Part shown: piece by piece, positions 45,576 to 54,968 of the stretch
Layout of the letters: the number at the start of each line of letters is the position of its first letter
How positions within the stretch are numbered: the first letter of the stretch is position 1
DNA from: VXNE01 sp965205735
Lineage (GTDB): Bacteria > Pseudomonadota > Gammaproteobacteria > Pseudomonadales > Azotimanducaceae
Direction: 5' to 3'
DNA: 64,000 bases
NCBI GenBank assembly: GCA_965205735.1
Contig: OZ242179.1
Span: forward strand, 3,658,001-3,722,000
Position numbers and translations under genes: made by a program
The notes under the pieces: model-generated
What the model saw: the letters and a program-made list of their open reading frames with translations, nothing else
Told to the model about the DNA's origin: nothing
Databases searched by the model: none

Positions 45576-45604
45576 CGTTCGAAAGACTCCTCGGGACCGG
45601 TGGT

Positions 45605-47308
45605 CTATCGGGCGCTGGCGAGGGGTCCGCGCAATAGTTGACCGCAGGCGGCGCCCGTGTGCGCGTTGTCGCGCAACAGCACTGCGCCGTTGACGACGGT
45701 GGCCTTGATTCCGTCCGCAGTCTGTTTGAACCGCCTGCCTCCGCCGGGCAGATCGTGCACTACCTCGGGCATGCGCGGCGCGATTGCGGCGGGGTCGAAG
45801 ACGGTGACATCGGCGGCGAAACCCGGACGCAGCAAGCCCCTGTCCCACAGGCCCCAACGCCTTGCCGGCACCGAGGTCACCATGCGCACCGCCTGCTCCA
45901 GGGTCAGCGCCTGCTTGTCCCGCACCCAGTGGCTGAAGACGTGCGTTTGCAGGGAGCTGTCCATGATCTGGGAGACGTGGGCGCCGGAGTCGGAGAACGT
46001 CACGACCGTACGGGGGTGCCGCATCATTTCCAGGACGTGGTCGTCCACGTCGTTGTTGAGCGGTTTGCGGAAGAAGATCTTGAAATCGTGTTCCAGCGCC
46101 AGGTCGATCATGAGTTCGGCCGGCGGCACGCCGCGCTCGGCCGCAACCTCGGACATGCGCCGCTCGTTGCCTGCGGACATCGACTCCATGATGAAGATCC
46201 AGTCCCAATCCGGCGGGGGCAGATGGACTCCGCGTCTCATGTGACGTTCGCTGGGGCGTCCCGCGACGTCCACGAGCTTGGCCTTGATGACGGGATCCTG
46301 CAGTTTCGCCTTCTGTTCCGGGAGCGGCAACGCGCGAATGTCGCGCCAGACATACCAGGGGTCCAGCGGCGTGTACGACTCGAACGTGTACAGGATGTTC
46401 AACGCCCGGGAATGCACCTGGGCGAACATGTTCCCGCCGTCGGCGGCGGTTTCGTCGAGCAGGTCGAGTGAGCGGCGCCACTTGTCGGGCGCCTGGCGAG
46501 AACTGAACAGGCCCCAGGTGATCGGCGCGCCGGACTCGATACTCAGTTGCTTCAGCCGGTCCTGGTAGTCGCCGGTATTCTCCCGATCCGGCTCGCCCGC
46601 AATCTCGAACATGCCGGCGCCGGTTTCTCGCATGGCGTTGACGATGGCGCGCACTTCGCTCCATTGGGCGATGCGGCTCGCCACGGGCTTGTGGTCGGAG
46701 GTCTCGTGATTGGGGGTGCGCGAGGTGGAGAAGCCGACGGCACCCGAGCGCACCGCTTGCTGGACGATGGCGCACATGCGGGCGAGGTCGTCGTCGCTCG
46801 CCGGATCGGTGAATGCCCGTGCTCCCATGACGTAGGTGCGCAGGGCGGAGTGCCCGATGTATCCGGCGTAGTTGATCCCCTTGGGCAAGGCGTCGAGCAC
46901 GTCCAGGTACTCCGGGTAGCTTTCCCAGCGCCAGCGTATGCCGGCCAACATGGCCTTGCGGGAGATGTCCTCCGCCCGTTCCAGGTTGCGGAACACGAGG
47001 TCCGCCTCCGCTTCCCGGCACGGCGCCAGGGTGAATCCGCAGTTGCCCATGACGACGCTGGTGACGCCGTGATAGCAGGAGCACGAACCGATGGGATCCC
47101 AGAAAACCTGGGCGTCCATGTGCGTGTGTCCGTCGACGAATCCAGGGGCGACGACGTGACCTTCGGCGTCGATGTTTTCGGTTCCCTTCTCGGGGATCCT
47201 GCCGATGCATGCGATCTTGCCATCGACGATGCCGAGATCGGCGCGATACGCGGGGGCGCCCGAGCCGTCGATGATGGAGCCGTTCTTTATGACCAGGTCG
47301 TATCGCAT
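45605..47308 (-). CDS. N-acyl-D-amino-acid deacylase family amidohydrolase
   Basis: A 567-residue amidohydrolase_3 protein. LVIKNGSIIDGSGAPAY and GHVVAPGFVDGHTHMDAQ (metal-binding HxH) open the fold. GVTSVVMGNCGFTLAPC contains the family's conserved Cys ligand, IGHSALRTYVMG follows, and FSDSGAHVSQIMD carries the catalytic Asp. Length and motifs match D-aminoacylases/D-glutamate deacylases that release D-amino acids from N-acyl derivatives. GAGGAG precedes the ATG. The YbjQ-like gene lies 11 bases upstream on the same strand, so they are likely co-transcribed. Confidence 0.92.
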   Translation of the reverse strand: MRYDLVIKNGSIIDGSGAPAYRADLGIVDGKIACIGRIPEKGTENIDAEGHVVAPGFVDGHTHMDAQVFWDPIGSCSCYHGVTSVVMGNCGFTLAPCREAEADLVFRNLERAEDISRKAMLAGIRWRWESYPEYLDVLDALPKGINYAGYIGHSALRTYVMGARAFTDPASDDDLARMCAIVQQAVRSGAVGFSTSRTPNHETSDHKPVASRIAQWSEVRAIVNAMRETGAGMFEIAGEPDRENTGDYQDRLKQLSIESGAPITWGLFSSRQAPDKWRRSLDLLDETAADGGNMFAQVHSRALNILYTFESYTPLDPWYVWRDIRALPLPEQKAKLQDPVIKAKLVDVAGRPSERHMRRGVHLPPPDWDWIFIMESMSAGNERRMSEVAAERGVPPAELMIDLALEHDFKIFFRKPLNNDVDDHVLEMMRHPRTVVTFSDSGAHVSQIMDSSLQTHVFSHWVRDKQALTLEQAVRMVTSVPARRWGLWDRGLLRPGFAADVTVFDPAAIAPRMPEVVHDLPGGGRRFKQTADGIKATVVNGAVLLRDNAHTGAACGQLLRGPLASAR

Positions 47309-47319
47309 TGTGTTGCTCC

Positions 47320-47640
47320 TCAGGTTTCGTCTTCGACGATGACAGCCGTGCCCACTGCGAGTAGTTCAGCGGCGCCGCCCATCATCACGGAGGTGGTGAA
47401 GCGCGTGGCGACGATGGCGTTCGCGCCGAGCGTCCGTGCTTCGGCGATCATGCGGTCGAGGGCCTGCTCGCGGCTCTCGGCGATGAGCTTCCCGTACTCC
47501 TGCATGAAAGCACGAAAACCCACCACGGCGGCGACAACCAGCTCTACCGCGAACAGAATCCAGCCGACGGTAGCGATTCCGCCGCCCGCGCTGGTCGAAT
47601 TCTCGCCCATCGCCAACTCCATATCGGAAACCTTCGCCAT
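47320..47640 (-). CDS. YbjQ-like (heavy-metal-binding fold) protein with N-terminal membrane helix
   Basis: A 106-residue protein. The second half, ESREQALDRMIAEARTLGANAIV then MMGGAAELLAVGTAVIV, matches the YbjQ/UPF0145 fold. The first half is not the usual YbjQ strand set but one membrane helix (GWILFAVELVVAAVVGF). ATG 47640 is preferred to TTG 47682. It probably forms a membrane-attached oligomer. Precedes the D-aminoacylase by 11 bases. Confidence 0.75.
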   Translation of the reverse strand: MAKVSDMELAMGENSTSAGGGIATVGWILFAVELVVAAVVGFRAFMQEYGKLIAESREQALDRMIAEARTLGANAIVATRFTTSVMMGGAAELLAVGTAVIVEDET

Positions 47641-47740
47641 CGTGCCGCAACTCCGGGCGAGGGGCAACCATGGCTCGCCCAACGACGTGGGATGACCGAG
47701 CGACGGTTACAATCGCGCGTTGAACCATCGAGGGTCGGAC

Positions 47741-48355
47741 ATGGGCTTCTACAGCAATCGAATCCTGCCCCACTGCATCGATCAGGGTTGCGCCGCCAAG
47801 CCGGTCAGCAGGCAGCGGGAGAAGGTGGTCCCGCACGCGGAAGGTCGGGTCCTGGAGGTGGGGATGGGTTCCGGCCTCAACATCCCTTTCTACAACGTCG
47901 ACAAGGTCGAGCTGGTCTGGGGTCTGGAACCATCGGAGGGAATGCGCAAGAAGGCGCGGCCACGGGTTGAATCGGCACCGTTCGAGTTGCGCTGGCTCGG
48001 CCTTCCCGCCGAAGAGATTCCACTGGAAGACAATAGCGCCGACACGGTCGTTCTCACCTATACGTTGTGCACCATCGGTGGTTGGAAAACTGCCCTGGAG
48101 CAGATGCGCCGCGTGCTCAAACCAGGTGGCAAATTGCTGTTCAGCGAACATGGCAGAGCGCCTGACGAGGAGGTGAGACGCTGGCAGGATCGCCTCGATC
48201 CGTTCTGGTCGAGACTCGCTGGCGGTTGCCACCTGAACCGCGAGATTCCCCGCCTGCTGGCAGACGGCGGTTTCGTGGTCGGGCAACTCGAGACGATGTA
48301 CCTGCCGTCTACGCCCAGGTTTGCGGGCTTCACCTACTGGGGATACGCCGCCTGA
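47741..48355 (+). CDS. Class I SAM-dependent methyltransferase
   Basis: A 204-residue methyltransferase. ATG 47741 gives MGFYSNRILPHCIDQGC, a pattern seen in UbiE/METTL7-like small-molecule enzymes. Motif I is VLEVGMGSGLNIPFY, motif II LEPSEGM, post-motif VVLTYTLCTI, then RRVLKPGGKLLFSEHG. Two N-terminal Cys are in HCIDQGC. Substrate is unknown (thiols or quinone-like lipids are typical). Convergent with, and abutting, the metallophosphoesterase. Confidence 0.88.
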   Translation: MGFYSNRILPHCIDQGCAAKPVSRQREKVVPHAEGRVLEVGMGSGLNIPFYNVDKVELVWGLEPSEGMRKKARPRVESAPFELRWLGLPAEEIPLEDNSADTVVLTYTLCTIGGWKTALEQMRRVLKPGGKLLFSEHGRAPDEEVRRWQDRLDPFWSRLAGGCHLNREIPRLLADGGFVVGQLETMYLPSTPRFAGFTYWGYAA

Positions 48356-50269
48356 TCACTCCGGATCGGGTTGTGGCACATCCGCGCGCACGAATGTGCC
48401 GGATGCCGCCACGGGCGCGGTGCCCATTCGCCACGGTTGCCAATTCAGGTAGACGCTGGTCGTTTCGCCCTGGTCAAAGTCGGCCACGGTGACGCCGATA
48501 CGCAGCGTATCCCAGCGCTGGCCGCGCGCGGCGTCAAGGAATGCTCCCGAAACCTTTGCTTCGGCGTTGTAGCCGTGTGCCGTGCGAACGGTTTGCCACT
48601 CGACCGCAGCGCGCGCGCCCTCGAGGAAAGCGATGACCTTGTCCTCGCGGGCGTCCGCCAGCGTCATGTAGTCATGCGCGATTTGCTGCAAGTGACCGGC
48701 GCGCATCGCCTCGAACAGCGAATGATTCTTGGAGCGCTCGGGGTCGGGCCGCGCATCCACGGTGACGCGCGCGTGATCCTGGTATCTCGGGCTTTCGTCC
48801 TCGGCAGCGTCGATATTGTCGTCGGTGACCGCTATGGCGAAGTAGACGTCACCTCCTGATTCCAGAACTCCGAAGCGGTAGGAAACGTCTTCCGCCGCGG
48901 CCGTGCGGGAGTCGATGTCCCCCTGGTGATCGACGACGAAGGCCAGGGCGTCCCAATCGGTCAGGTCGCCGTCGACGGTGGGCGCCGTTCCGGTCGGCAA
49001 CGGCAGCGGCGCCACCGGAAGCAGGGCGGATTTGGATTGCAGGACCAGCGGCTGCCCGTCGAAGACGGTCTCCATGGACCAGGTGATGCGGCCTGGCGCG
49101 AGGGCGCCATAGGCCACGGGCGTATCGGCTTCGAGTTGGACTTCGACGCGTTCCTGATCGCCGGGGGCGAGAACGAGTTCTTTCAAGCCCCCGGTGACGC
49201 GCAGATGCGGACCGCCCTGTGCGAGCGGCGAGACGCGAAGTTCGGCCTCGCCGGGATTGGCTATCTCGAACGCCACGGAGCCACTTTCAAAGTAGTCTCC
49301 CTCGCCTAACATGGGAAGCGAGATGACGGCGTCTTTCAGGGACCGAATCGTGGCGCGCGTGGCCGCCGTGGACACGTTTTCGTCGTGGATACCGTCGAGC
49401 AACAGGTTCGCGATTCGCGGGCCGTTGTCCGTCATGGATATCCAGGCGATGTGGTCGAACTCACCATAGACGGGACCGCGCATTTTGCTACCACCGCCGG
49501 TGGTAGCCAACGTGATGTACTTGCGATCGTTGCGAACATGCTTCACGTACCGGTGGAAGTGTCCGGCGAACACCGTGTAGTCCCGCTCTCCCAGCAGTTC
49601 TTCCACCAGCGGCCAATCGCCGCGCACACCGCTTCCGTAGTCCCACAGCGGTTGGTGGATGATCACGATCGTCCAGCGCGGATCGGGTTGTTCGGCGAGG
49701 GTCCGCTCGATGAAGGCGAGTTGCTCCGCCTGCGTCCACGGTCCCGGCACGGCGGATTGCGGGTCGCTCACCATTCCGAACAGTTCGGAGTTGAGGACCA
49801 GGAACAACACGTCCTTGTACACGAATCTGTAGTACGAGGGACCGAACCGCCGCTGCCAGGTTTCGGCCATCACGGCGTTGCTCATGTCGTGGTTGCCGAC
49901 GGCGTAGAAGAACGGGGTTTCAAGTTGACTGATGAACTGCTCCAACTCGTCCCATTCCATGTCCAGCCGTGCCTGATCCTCGGTGTAGCCCTCTATCAGG
50001 TCGCCGACGCTGATCACGAATGCCGGCTCTAGCAGATTGATCTTCGGCATCGCCGCCGGGAAGACCCCCCGCCGCTCGCCGCCGGTGCGGTCGGAAACGA
50101 TGACGAAGTGGAACAGGTCATCGGCGTCGTTCGGCGTCAGGCTGGTCCAGGGCGTGGCTTCTTCGTCGGCGCCATCCGCATGCGCTTCGATGACGCCGCT
50201 CGCCGCGACCGGCGTCGCGCAAACACAGACGAACAACGCGCACAGGAGCGCAATTGGCAGATTTCGCAT
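48356..50269 (-). CDS. Secreted metallophosphoesterase with C-terminal sugar-binding-like domain
   Basis: A 637-residue exported protein. ATG 50269 gives a signal peptide (LPIALLCALFVCVCATPVAA). The calcineurin-like domain (about 45-300) has SDRTGG, VGDLIEGY, YAVGNHDMS, IIHQPLW and GHFHRYV, all metal-site motifs. The middle is beta-rich. The last 170 residues (PTVDGDLTDWDAL, then VYFAIAVTDDN) look like a CBM9-like/DOMON-type carbohydrate-binding domain. Periplasmic phosphodiesterase or phosphatase activity is inferred. The open frame further upstream runs through the repeat array and is not coding. Confidence 0.88.
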   Translation of the reverse strand: MRNLPIALLCALFVCVCATPVAASGVIEAHADGADEEATPWTSLTPNDADDLFHFVIVSDRTGGERRGVFPAAMPKINLLEPAFVISVGDLIEGYTEDQARLDMEWDELEQFISQLETPFFYAVGNHDMSNAVMAETWQRRFGPSYYRFVYKDVLFLVLNSELFGMVSDPQSAVPGPWTQAEQLAFIERTLAEQPDPRWTIVIIHQPLWDYGSGVRGDWPLVEELLGERDYTVFAGHFHRYVKHVRNDRKYITLATTGGGSKMRGPVYGEFDHIAWISMTDNGPRIANLLLDGIHDENVSTAATRATIRSLKDAVISLPMLGEGDYFESGSVAFEIANPGEAELRVSPLAQGGPHLRVTGGLKELVLAPGDQERVEVQLEADTPVAYGALAPGRITWSMETVFDGQPLVLQSKSALLPVAPLPLPTGTAPTVDGDLTDWDALAFVVDHQGDIDSRTAAAEDVSYRFGVLESGGDVYFAIAVTDDNIDAAEDESPRYQDHARVTVDARPDPERSKNHSLFEAMRAGHLQQIAHDYMTLADAREDKVIAFLEGARAAVEWQTVRTAHGYNAEAKVSGAFLDAARGQRWDTLRIGVTVADFDQGETTSVYLNWQPWRMGTAPVAASGTFVRADVPQPDPE

Positions 50270-50353
50270 AAGACGTCCAGGTGGGAGAAGCGCGCGAAGT
50301 CTATCGTGTCCGGAGTTCGAAACAACCGCCCCAACGGAGCCTGTGCAGAGATT

Positions 50354-50560
50354 TAGGGACACCCATGATTTAAGGACAGCCATCCCCCCTTGGGACCACT
50401 TGGGACAGCCATGACTTAGGACACCCATCGCAGGCCTTTTAGGGACAGCCATGATTTAGGGACAGCCATGATCTAAGGACAGCCATCCCCCCTTGGGACA
50501 GCCATGACTTAAGGACAGCCATTCCTTCTTGGGACACCCATGACTTAGTGACACCCATTG
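50354..50560 (+). repeat. Array of about eleven GGACA(G/C)CCAT direct repeats
   Basis: About 207 bases with the core GGACAGCCAT or GGACACCCAT (last copy TGACACCCAT) repeated about eleven times in one direction, each followed by a variable tail, most often GATTTA, GACTTA or CCCCCCTTGG. Spacing is irregular (about 17-24 bases). It lies between the divergent metallophosphoesterase and the fused CoA-transferase gene. Similar GGGACAG motifs often flank REP-associated tyrosine transposases; none is visible here. Confidence 0.9.
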
Positions 50561-50623
50561 CGGTTGTGGCCGTTGACTGTCCGACGGTCGCCGAGGATGC
50601 TTCGCGCACCGGGGAGGTTGAAC

Positions 50624-53101
50624 ATGACCAAAGTCTCGGCGGAAGAGCCGAAGGAACCAGGCGTAACGGGTGCGCGGGAGGCTGGCGAATCAAAGGCTTT
50701 CTCACACCTGCGCGTCCTTGACCTTTCCGAGAAGCTGTCCGGCGCCTTCGCAGCGCGCATGTTCGCGGACTTCGGTGCCGACGTGGTCCTGGCAGAGCCG
50801 CCCGAAGGTCATCCGCTTCGCAGCGAACCACCGTTCCTCGATGATCGGCCAGGGCTTGATCGGTCGGTGATTCACGCCTATGCCAACTGGAACAAGCGAT
50901 CGGTTGTAATCCGCGATGCCGACGACGTCGAGCGTCTCGCCGAGACAGCCGATGTGCTCGTGACGAACGCGATCAGACCTTGGCCTGACACCATTGCCCG
51001 CGCGGTCGACGCGCTGTCAGCGGGGGCGATTCACCTCTCCATTACGCCTCACGGTCTGGACGGTCCCTTGAGCCGCGTGTGCGGCAATAGCCTGACCGCC
51101 TGCGCTCGCACCGGGTGGTGCACCATCAACCGGCTGGTGGACGAGCCGCCGTTGCAACTCCCGGTCAGACAGACGGGCTACATCGCCGGGGTGGCGGGAT
51201 TCGTCGGTACGGCCGCTGCCTTGTGGCGGCGCGAGCGAACGGGCGCGGGCGAACGCGTGGATGTCTCCGAGGTCGAGGCGCTGGCGCTGACCAACGCGCC
51301 GTGGGCGATGCTCGGGCTGTTCGTCGGTGGACAACGAATGGAGTACGGGCCGAATGGCGCCCGCTATCGCGGGGAACCGGCGCCCCTGTGGCAAACCGCG
51401 AACGGTCCGATGAACTTGAGTTTCGGGGACTGGGGACGCTGGCAGGAAGCCTTGCGTTTTCTGGGTCTTGACGAGTTGGCGGAAGACGAGTTTTACCTGC
51501 CACGGGCCGGGCGCAACACGAGAAATCCCAAGCCGGTTCGTGCCGCGCTCGCAGGGGCGGTCGCCACGCGCGACAAGTGGGAAGTGCTCCATGAACTGGC
51601 GCGACTACGGTGTCCTTCCGGAGTCGTGCAGGATGCGCGGGAACTGGCCGAGAGCGAGCAATCGCGTGCGCGGAAATTCATCGTCTCCACGCGGGTTGGC
51701 GGGCGTGACATCCGCGCGACGGGGGCCCCTGCGCGGTTGTCGGAGACACCCTGGAGTTTGTGGCGTCCGGCACCCGGCCTGGATGCGCATGGCGACGAAA
51801 TCAGGAAAGAGCGAAGGCGGTCGCGAACCTCCCAGCGAGGGGACCTTCCGGCCGATCTTGCGATGGCGCCGCTAACGGGGTTGCGGGTGCTGGCGTTTAC
51901 CCAGGCATGGGCGGGCACATTTGGCACCGAGCTGTTGGCGTTGCTGGGTGCGGACGTCATCCAGGTCGAGTCGCCCACGCGGCCCGACATATGGCGCGGC
52001 GTCGGCGCGCCGGTGCCTCCCGCGGTGCGCAGGCCGGACATCGAACAGAGTGGGCTCAATACCAACGGCCTGTACAATTCGGTGAACATGAACAAGCGGG
52101 CCATGACCCTGGACATGCGGCATCCCCGGGGAAAGGAGATCTTCTGGCGCCTGGTACCGAAGTTCGACGTGATCGCCGACAACTTCAGCCCCCACGTGAT
52201 GCCGGGTTGGGGAGTGACGCTTCAGACGCTGCGCAAGGCGCGTGAAGATATCATCTTCGCATCGGTGTCAGGGTTCGGCACCCAGGGCCCCTTTTCCGAA
52301 TATCCGGCCAACGGCCATACGACGGAGCCGATGTCCGGGCTGTCCTCCATTCACGGATACGAAGGCGATTCGGCTTCGAATACCGGAGGTCTGATTCCGG
52401 ATCCCATTTCCGGCTACTACTTTGCGGCGGCGATTCTGACGGCGCTCAACCACCGCGCGCGAACCGGTCAGGGCCAGCGTATCGATGCGGCGATGATGGA
52501 AGCAGTCGCGGTGCAGATTGGTGACGCCGTGATGGAACTCGACGCCACGGGCCGAATACGGCGTCCCCAGGGCAACCGTCACCCGAAGTTCGCGCCGCAC
52601 GGCGTCTACAAGGCGGCAGGCGAAAGTTGGATCGCCATCGGCGTGGAAACCGATGCGGCGTGGCAGGCGCTCGCCAGGCACATCGGACTCGACGATCCGC
52701 GTTTTGCAGGCATCGCCGCCCGCAAGGCAAACGAAGACGCACTCGACGGAACCCTCGCGCGCTGGTGCGCGGACCTGAACGCCGAGGAAGGGGCCGCAAC
52801 GCTCGCTCGTCTGGGCGTGTGCGCGGCGCCCATCAGTCCGTTCGATGCGTTGTACGCGAATCCGAGTCCGCAGTTCCGCGAACGCGGCTTCACGGTCCCC
52901 GTGACGCACCCGGAGTCCGGCACGCACTTTCTGCCGTTGGCACCCTGGCTTTTGTCGGCGCGCAACCGCCCGCGGACGCGCTACGCGCCTCGATTCGGCG
53001 AACACAGCCGCGAAGTGCTGCGCACGGAACTCGGCATCGATGATCGGGAATACGAGGAACTCGAAGCGCTCGGCGTGACGGGGATAGCCCGCAAGCGCTG
53101 A
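50624..53101 (+). CDS. Fused double CaiB/BaiF (family III) CoA-transferase
   Basis: An 825-residue protein made of two consecutive family III CoA-transferase units. Unit 1 (about 25-390) begins LRVLDLSEKLSGAFAARMFADFGADVVLAEPP and has NKRSVVI and ITPHGLDGP. Unit 2 (about 425-815) begins GLRVLAFTQAWAGTFGTELLALLGADVIQVESP, then NMNKRAMTLDMRHPRGKEIFWRL and SGFGTQGPF. GGGGAGGTTGAAC before ATG 50624 sets the start. The usual GYD aspartate motif after the GFG block is not evident in either unit. The linker (about 390-425) is Arg-rich. It parallels the two separate coupled genes at 56344-58847. Substrate is unknown. Confidence 0.88.
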   Translation: MTKVSAEEPKEPGVTGAREAGESKAFSHLRVLDLSEKLSGAFAARMFADFGADVVLAEPPEGHPLRSEPPFLDDRPGLDRSVIHAYANWNKRSVVIRDADDVERLAETADVLVTNAIRPWPDTIARAVDALSAGAIHLSITPHGLDGPLSRVCGNSLTACARTGWCTINRLVDEPPLQLPVRQTGYIAGVAGFVGTAAALWRRERTGAGERVDVSEVEALALTNAPWAMLGLFVGGQRMEYGPNGARYRGEPAPLWQTANGPMNLSFGDWGRWQEALRFLGLDELAEDEFYLPRAGRNTRNPKPVRAALAGAVATRDKWEVLHELARLRCPSGVVQDARELAESEQSRARKFIVSTRVGGRDIRATGAPARLSETPWSLWRPAPGLDAHGDEIRKERRRSRTSQRGDLPADLAMAPLTGLRVLAFTQAWAGTFGTELLALLGADVIQVESPTRPDIWRGVGAPVPPAVRRPDIEQSGLNTNGLYNSVNMNKRAMTLDMRHPRGKEIFWRLVPKFDVIADNFSPHVMPGWGVTLQTLRKAREDIIFASVSGFGTQGPFSEYPANGHTTEPMSGLSSIHGYEGDSASNTGGLIPDPISGYYFAAAILTALNHRARTGQGQRIDAAMMEAVAVQIGDAVMELDATGRIRRPQGNRHPKFAPHGVYKAAGESWIAIGVETDAAWQALARHIGLDDPRFAGIAARKANEDALDGTLARWCADLNAEEGAATLARLGVCAAPISPFDALYANPSPQFRERGFTVPVTHPESGTHFLPLAPWLLSARNRPRTRYAPRFGEHSREVLRTELGIDDREYEELEALGVTGIARKR

Positions 53102-53137
53102 TCGACTTTCGGTTAGTCTGCCAACGTCGTGCCGCGG

Positions 53138-53929
53138 TCAATAGTTCGTGGTGGTTGAGCCGCCGTCACAAGGAATCACCACCCCGGTCAGGTACGACCC
53201 TGCCTTGGACGCAAGCATGATAGTCAGACCGGCCGCATCCTCCATCGCGCCCCAACGGCGCATGGGAAAGCGCTCCGTCGCTTGCCGGTCCAGCTCCGGT
53301 GTCGCATAGAGCGGTGCCGTCATCTTCGACTTGAATGGCCCGGGCGCGATGACATTGACGTTGATGCAATCGTCCATCAGATCCCGCGCGAGTTGCGCGC
53401 TCAACTGACTCAACCCCGCCTTCGCGGCGACATAGGAATAGTTCGACAGACCGCTCGGCTTGATGGCGTTCACCGACGAGATGTTGACGATGACGGCCCG
53501 TTGCTCGGGGCTCGCCGCCGCGCGCAGTTGCGGCAACAGCCGTTGAATGAGAAAGAACGGACCCTTGACGTCGAGGTCCATGACGCGATCCCAGCCCTTC
53601 TCCGGGAACTCGTCGAGGGGCTGGTTCCAGGTCAGCCCGGCGTTGTTGACGAGAAGATCGAGCCGTTCTTCGCGCCAAGCGATTTCCTCGGCCAACGCAT
53701 CGCAACCTGCCATCGTGCCGACGTTGGCCGGCAGGGCGACACAGTCTCCAAGGCGCCCAAGCGCCGCTTGCGCAGCCGCGCAGGCGTCCTCCTTGCGCGA
53801 TGCGACGTAGACCCGGGCGCCGCATCGGACGAGGCCTTCCGCGATCATCAGCCCGATACCCCGCGTTCCCCCGGTGACGAGCGCGACCTTTCCGCGCACG
53901 CCGAACAGGTGTTCGTAGAAATTCCCCAT
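53138..53929 (-). CDS. Short-chain dehydrogenase (RhlG-like)
   Basis: A 263-residue SDR. VALVTGGTRGIG is the cofactor motif, ASRKED suggests NADP(H), NNAG near 92, catalytic NISSVNA and YVAAK. NVIAPGPFKSKM is characteristic of RhlG-type beta-ketoacyl reductases and related gluconate dehydrogenases. Convergent with the CoA-transferase fusion gene and divergent from the next SDR. Confidence 0.9.
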   Translation of the reverse strand: MGNFYEHLFGVRGKVALVTGGTRGIGLMIAEGLVRCGARVYVASRKEDACAAAQAALGRLGDCVALPANVGTMAGCDALAEEIAWREERLDLLVNNAGLTWNQPLDEFPEKGWDRVMDLDVKGPFFLIQRLLPQLRAAASPEQRAVIVNISSVNAIKPSGLSNYSYVAAKAGLSQLSAQLARDLMDDCINVNVIAPGPFKSKMTAPLYATPELDRQATERFPMRRWGAMEDAAGLTIMLASKAGSYLTGVVIPCDGGSTTTNY

Positions 53930-54079
53930 GGCTGTCCTTGCGGCTGTCGGTCCTTGCGGCTGTCGTCCGATGGCATGTTATCGCTATGCACCGGCGGCGC
54001 CGAAAACGCGGCCGCTCGGTCGCGCGCCGCAAGCGACCAAGGTGATACGCTGGCCGACCTCGGCTTGGGGAGCGATCAC

Positions 54080-54841
54080 ATGGGCGGACTCGACGGAAAG
54101 GTAGCGTTCGTGACCGGGGCCGCGAGGGGTATCGGTCGGGCCAGCGCGATGCGTATGGCAAGGCAAGGCGCGTCGGTGATGTGCGCGGACATAGACGGGG
54201 AGGGTGCGGCGGAAACGGCTTCGGCGATCAATGCATCGGCCTCCGGCGCCGCTTCCGTGGCGCTCGATGTGGCTATCGCGGACCAGGTCGAGGCGGCGCT
54301 AGAGAAGACCGCCGACGAGTACGGCCGGCTGGACGTGATATTCAACAACGCGGGGATCGGGGGCATGCGAGGTTGGGATACGACCATCGCGGTCAACCTG
54401 TCCGGCGTCTTCTATGGCCTCCGCTACGGCGCGCCCATGCTCGCGGCGGCGGGCGGCGGCGCGATCATCAACACCGCGTCCATCGCGGGACTCGTGAGCC
54501 TGGGCGGTCCCAAGACCGTGGAGGCGGAGATGGCGGCGGCGTCCGCGGGCGCGTACGTCGCGACCAAACACGGCGTCGTCGGGCTGCGGCAGTACGCGGC
54601 AAGCTGGGCGAACCGGGGCGTGCGCGTAAACGCGGTCGCGCCGGGCTATATCGAAACCGCAATGACCGAGGCGTTTTGTGCGGACCCGGAACTCCGTAGT
54701 TTCTTCGAGTCGTTGCATCCATTGGGACGCCTCGGACAACCGGAGGAAGTCGCCGCCGCGGTGGCGTTCCTCGCCAGCGACGATGCGAGCTTCATCACCG
54801 GCGCCGTATTGCCGGTGGATGGTGGATACACGGCCCGCTGA
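54080..54841 (+). CDS. Short-chain dehydrogenase
   Basis: A 253-residue SDR with GGGGAGCGATCAC before ATG 54080. AFVTGAARGIG near residue 10, CADIDGEGA (acidic after beta-2, suggesting NAD), NNAGIGG, NTASIAG and YVATKHG for Ser-Tyr-Lys, AVAPGYIETAM, TGAVLPVDGG. The longer open frame upstream overlaps the minus-strand SDR and is a shadow. Alcohol/3-hydroxyacyl substrates are plausible. Confidence 0.9.
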   Translation: MGGLDGKVAFVTGAARGIGRASAMRMARQGASVMCADIDGEGAAETASAINASASGAASVALDVAIADQVEAALEKTADEYGRLDVIFNNAGIGGMRGWDTTIAVNLSGVFYGLRYGAPMLAAAGGGAIINTASIAGLVSLGGPKTVEAEMAAASAGAYVATKHGVVGLRQYAASWANRGVRVNAVAPGYIETAMTEAFCADPELRSFFESLHPLGRLGQPEEVAAAVAFLASDDASFITGAVLPVDGGYTAR

Positions 54842-54968
54842 GCTGTCGTTTCAGCCTGCTGCTATCGGGAATGGAGCGCATCGCCCCAACCCGGCCGCCT
54901 GGCCGATCAGCTCCGCGACCCGGGGGCGGTAGAATTCCCGCAACTTCACCTTGACGGAGAAAGTCACC

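Noticed and set aside
45507..47210. Long minus-strand open frame of 567 codons
   Set aside because: It overlaps the D-aminoacylase in another frame and its translation is Arg/Gly-rich with no motifs; a GC-rich shadow.
50270..50452. Longer start for the metallophosphoesterase
   Set aside because: The extra codons translate the repeat array; ATG 50269 gives a clean signal peptide.
50354..50560. Possible CRISPR array
   Set aside because: The repeat core is only about ten bases, spacing is irregular, the sequence between copies is itself repetitive and there are no cas genes.
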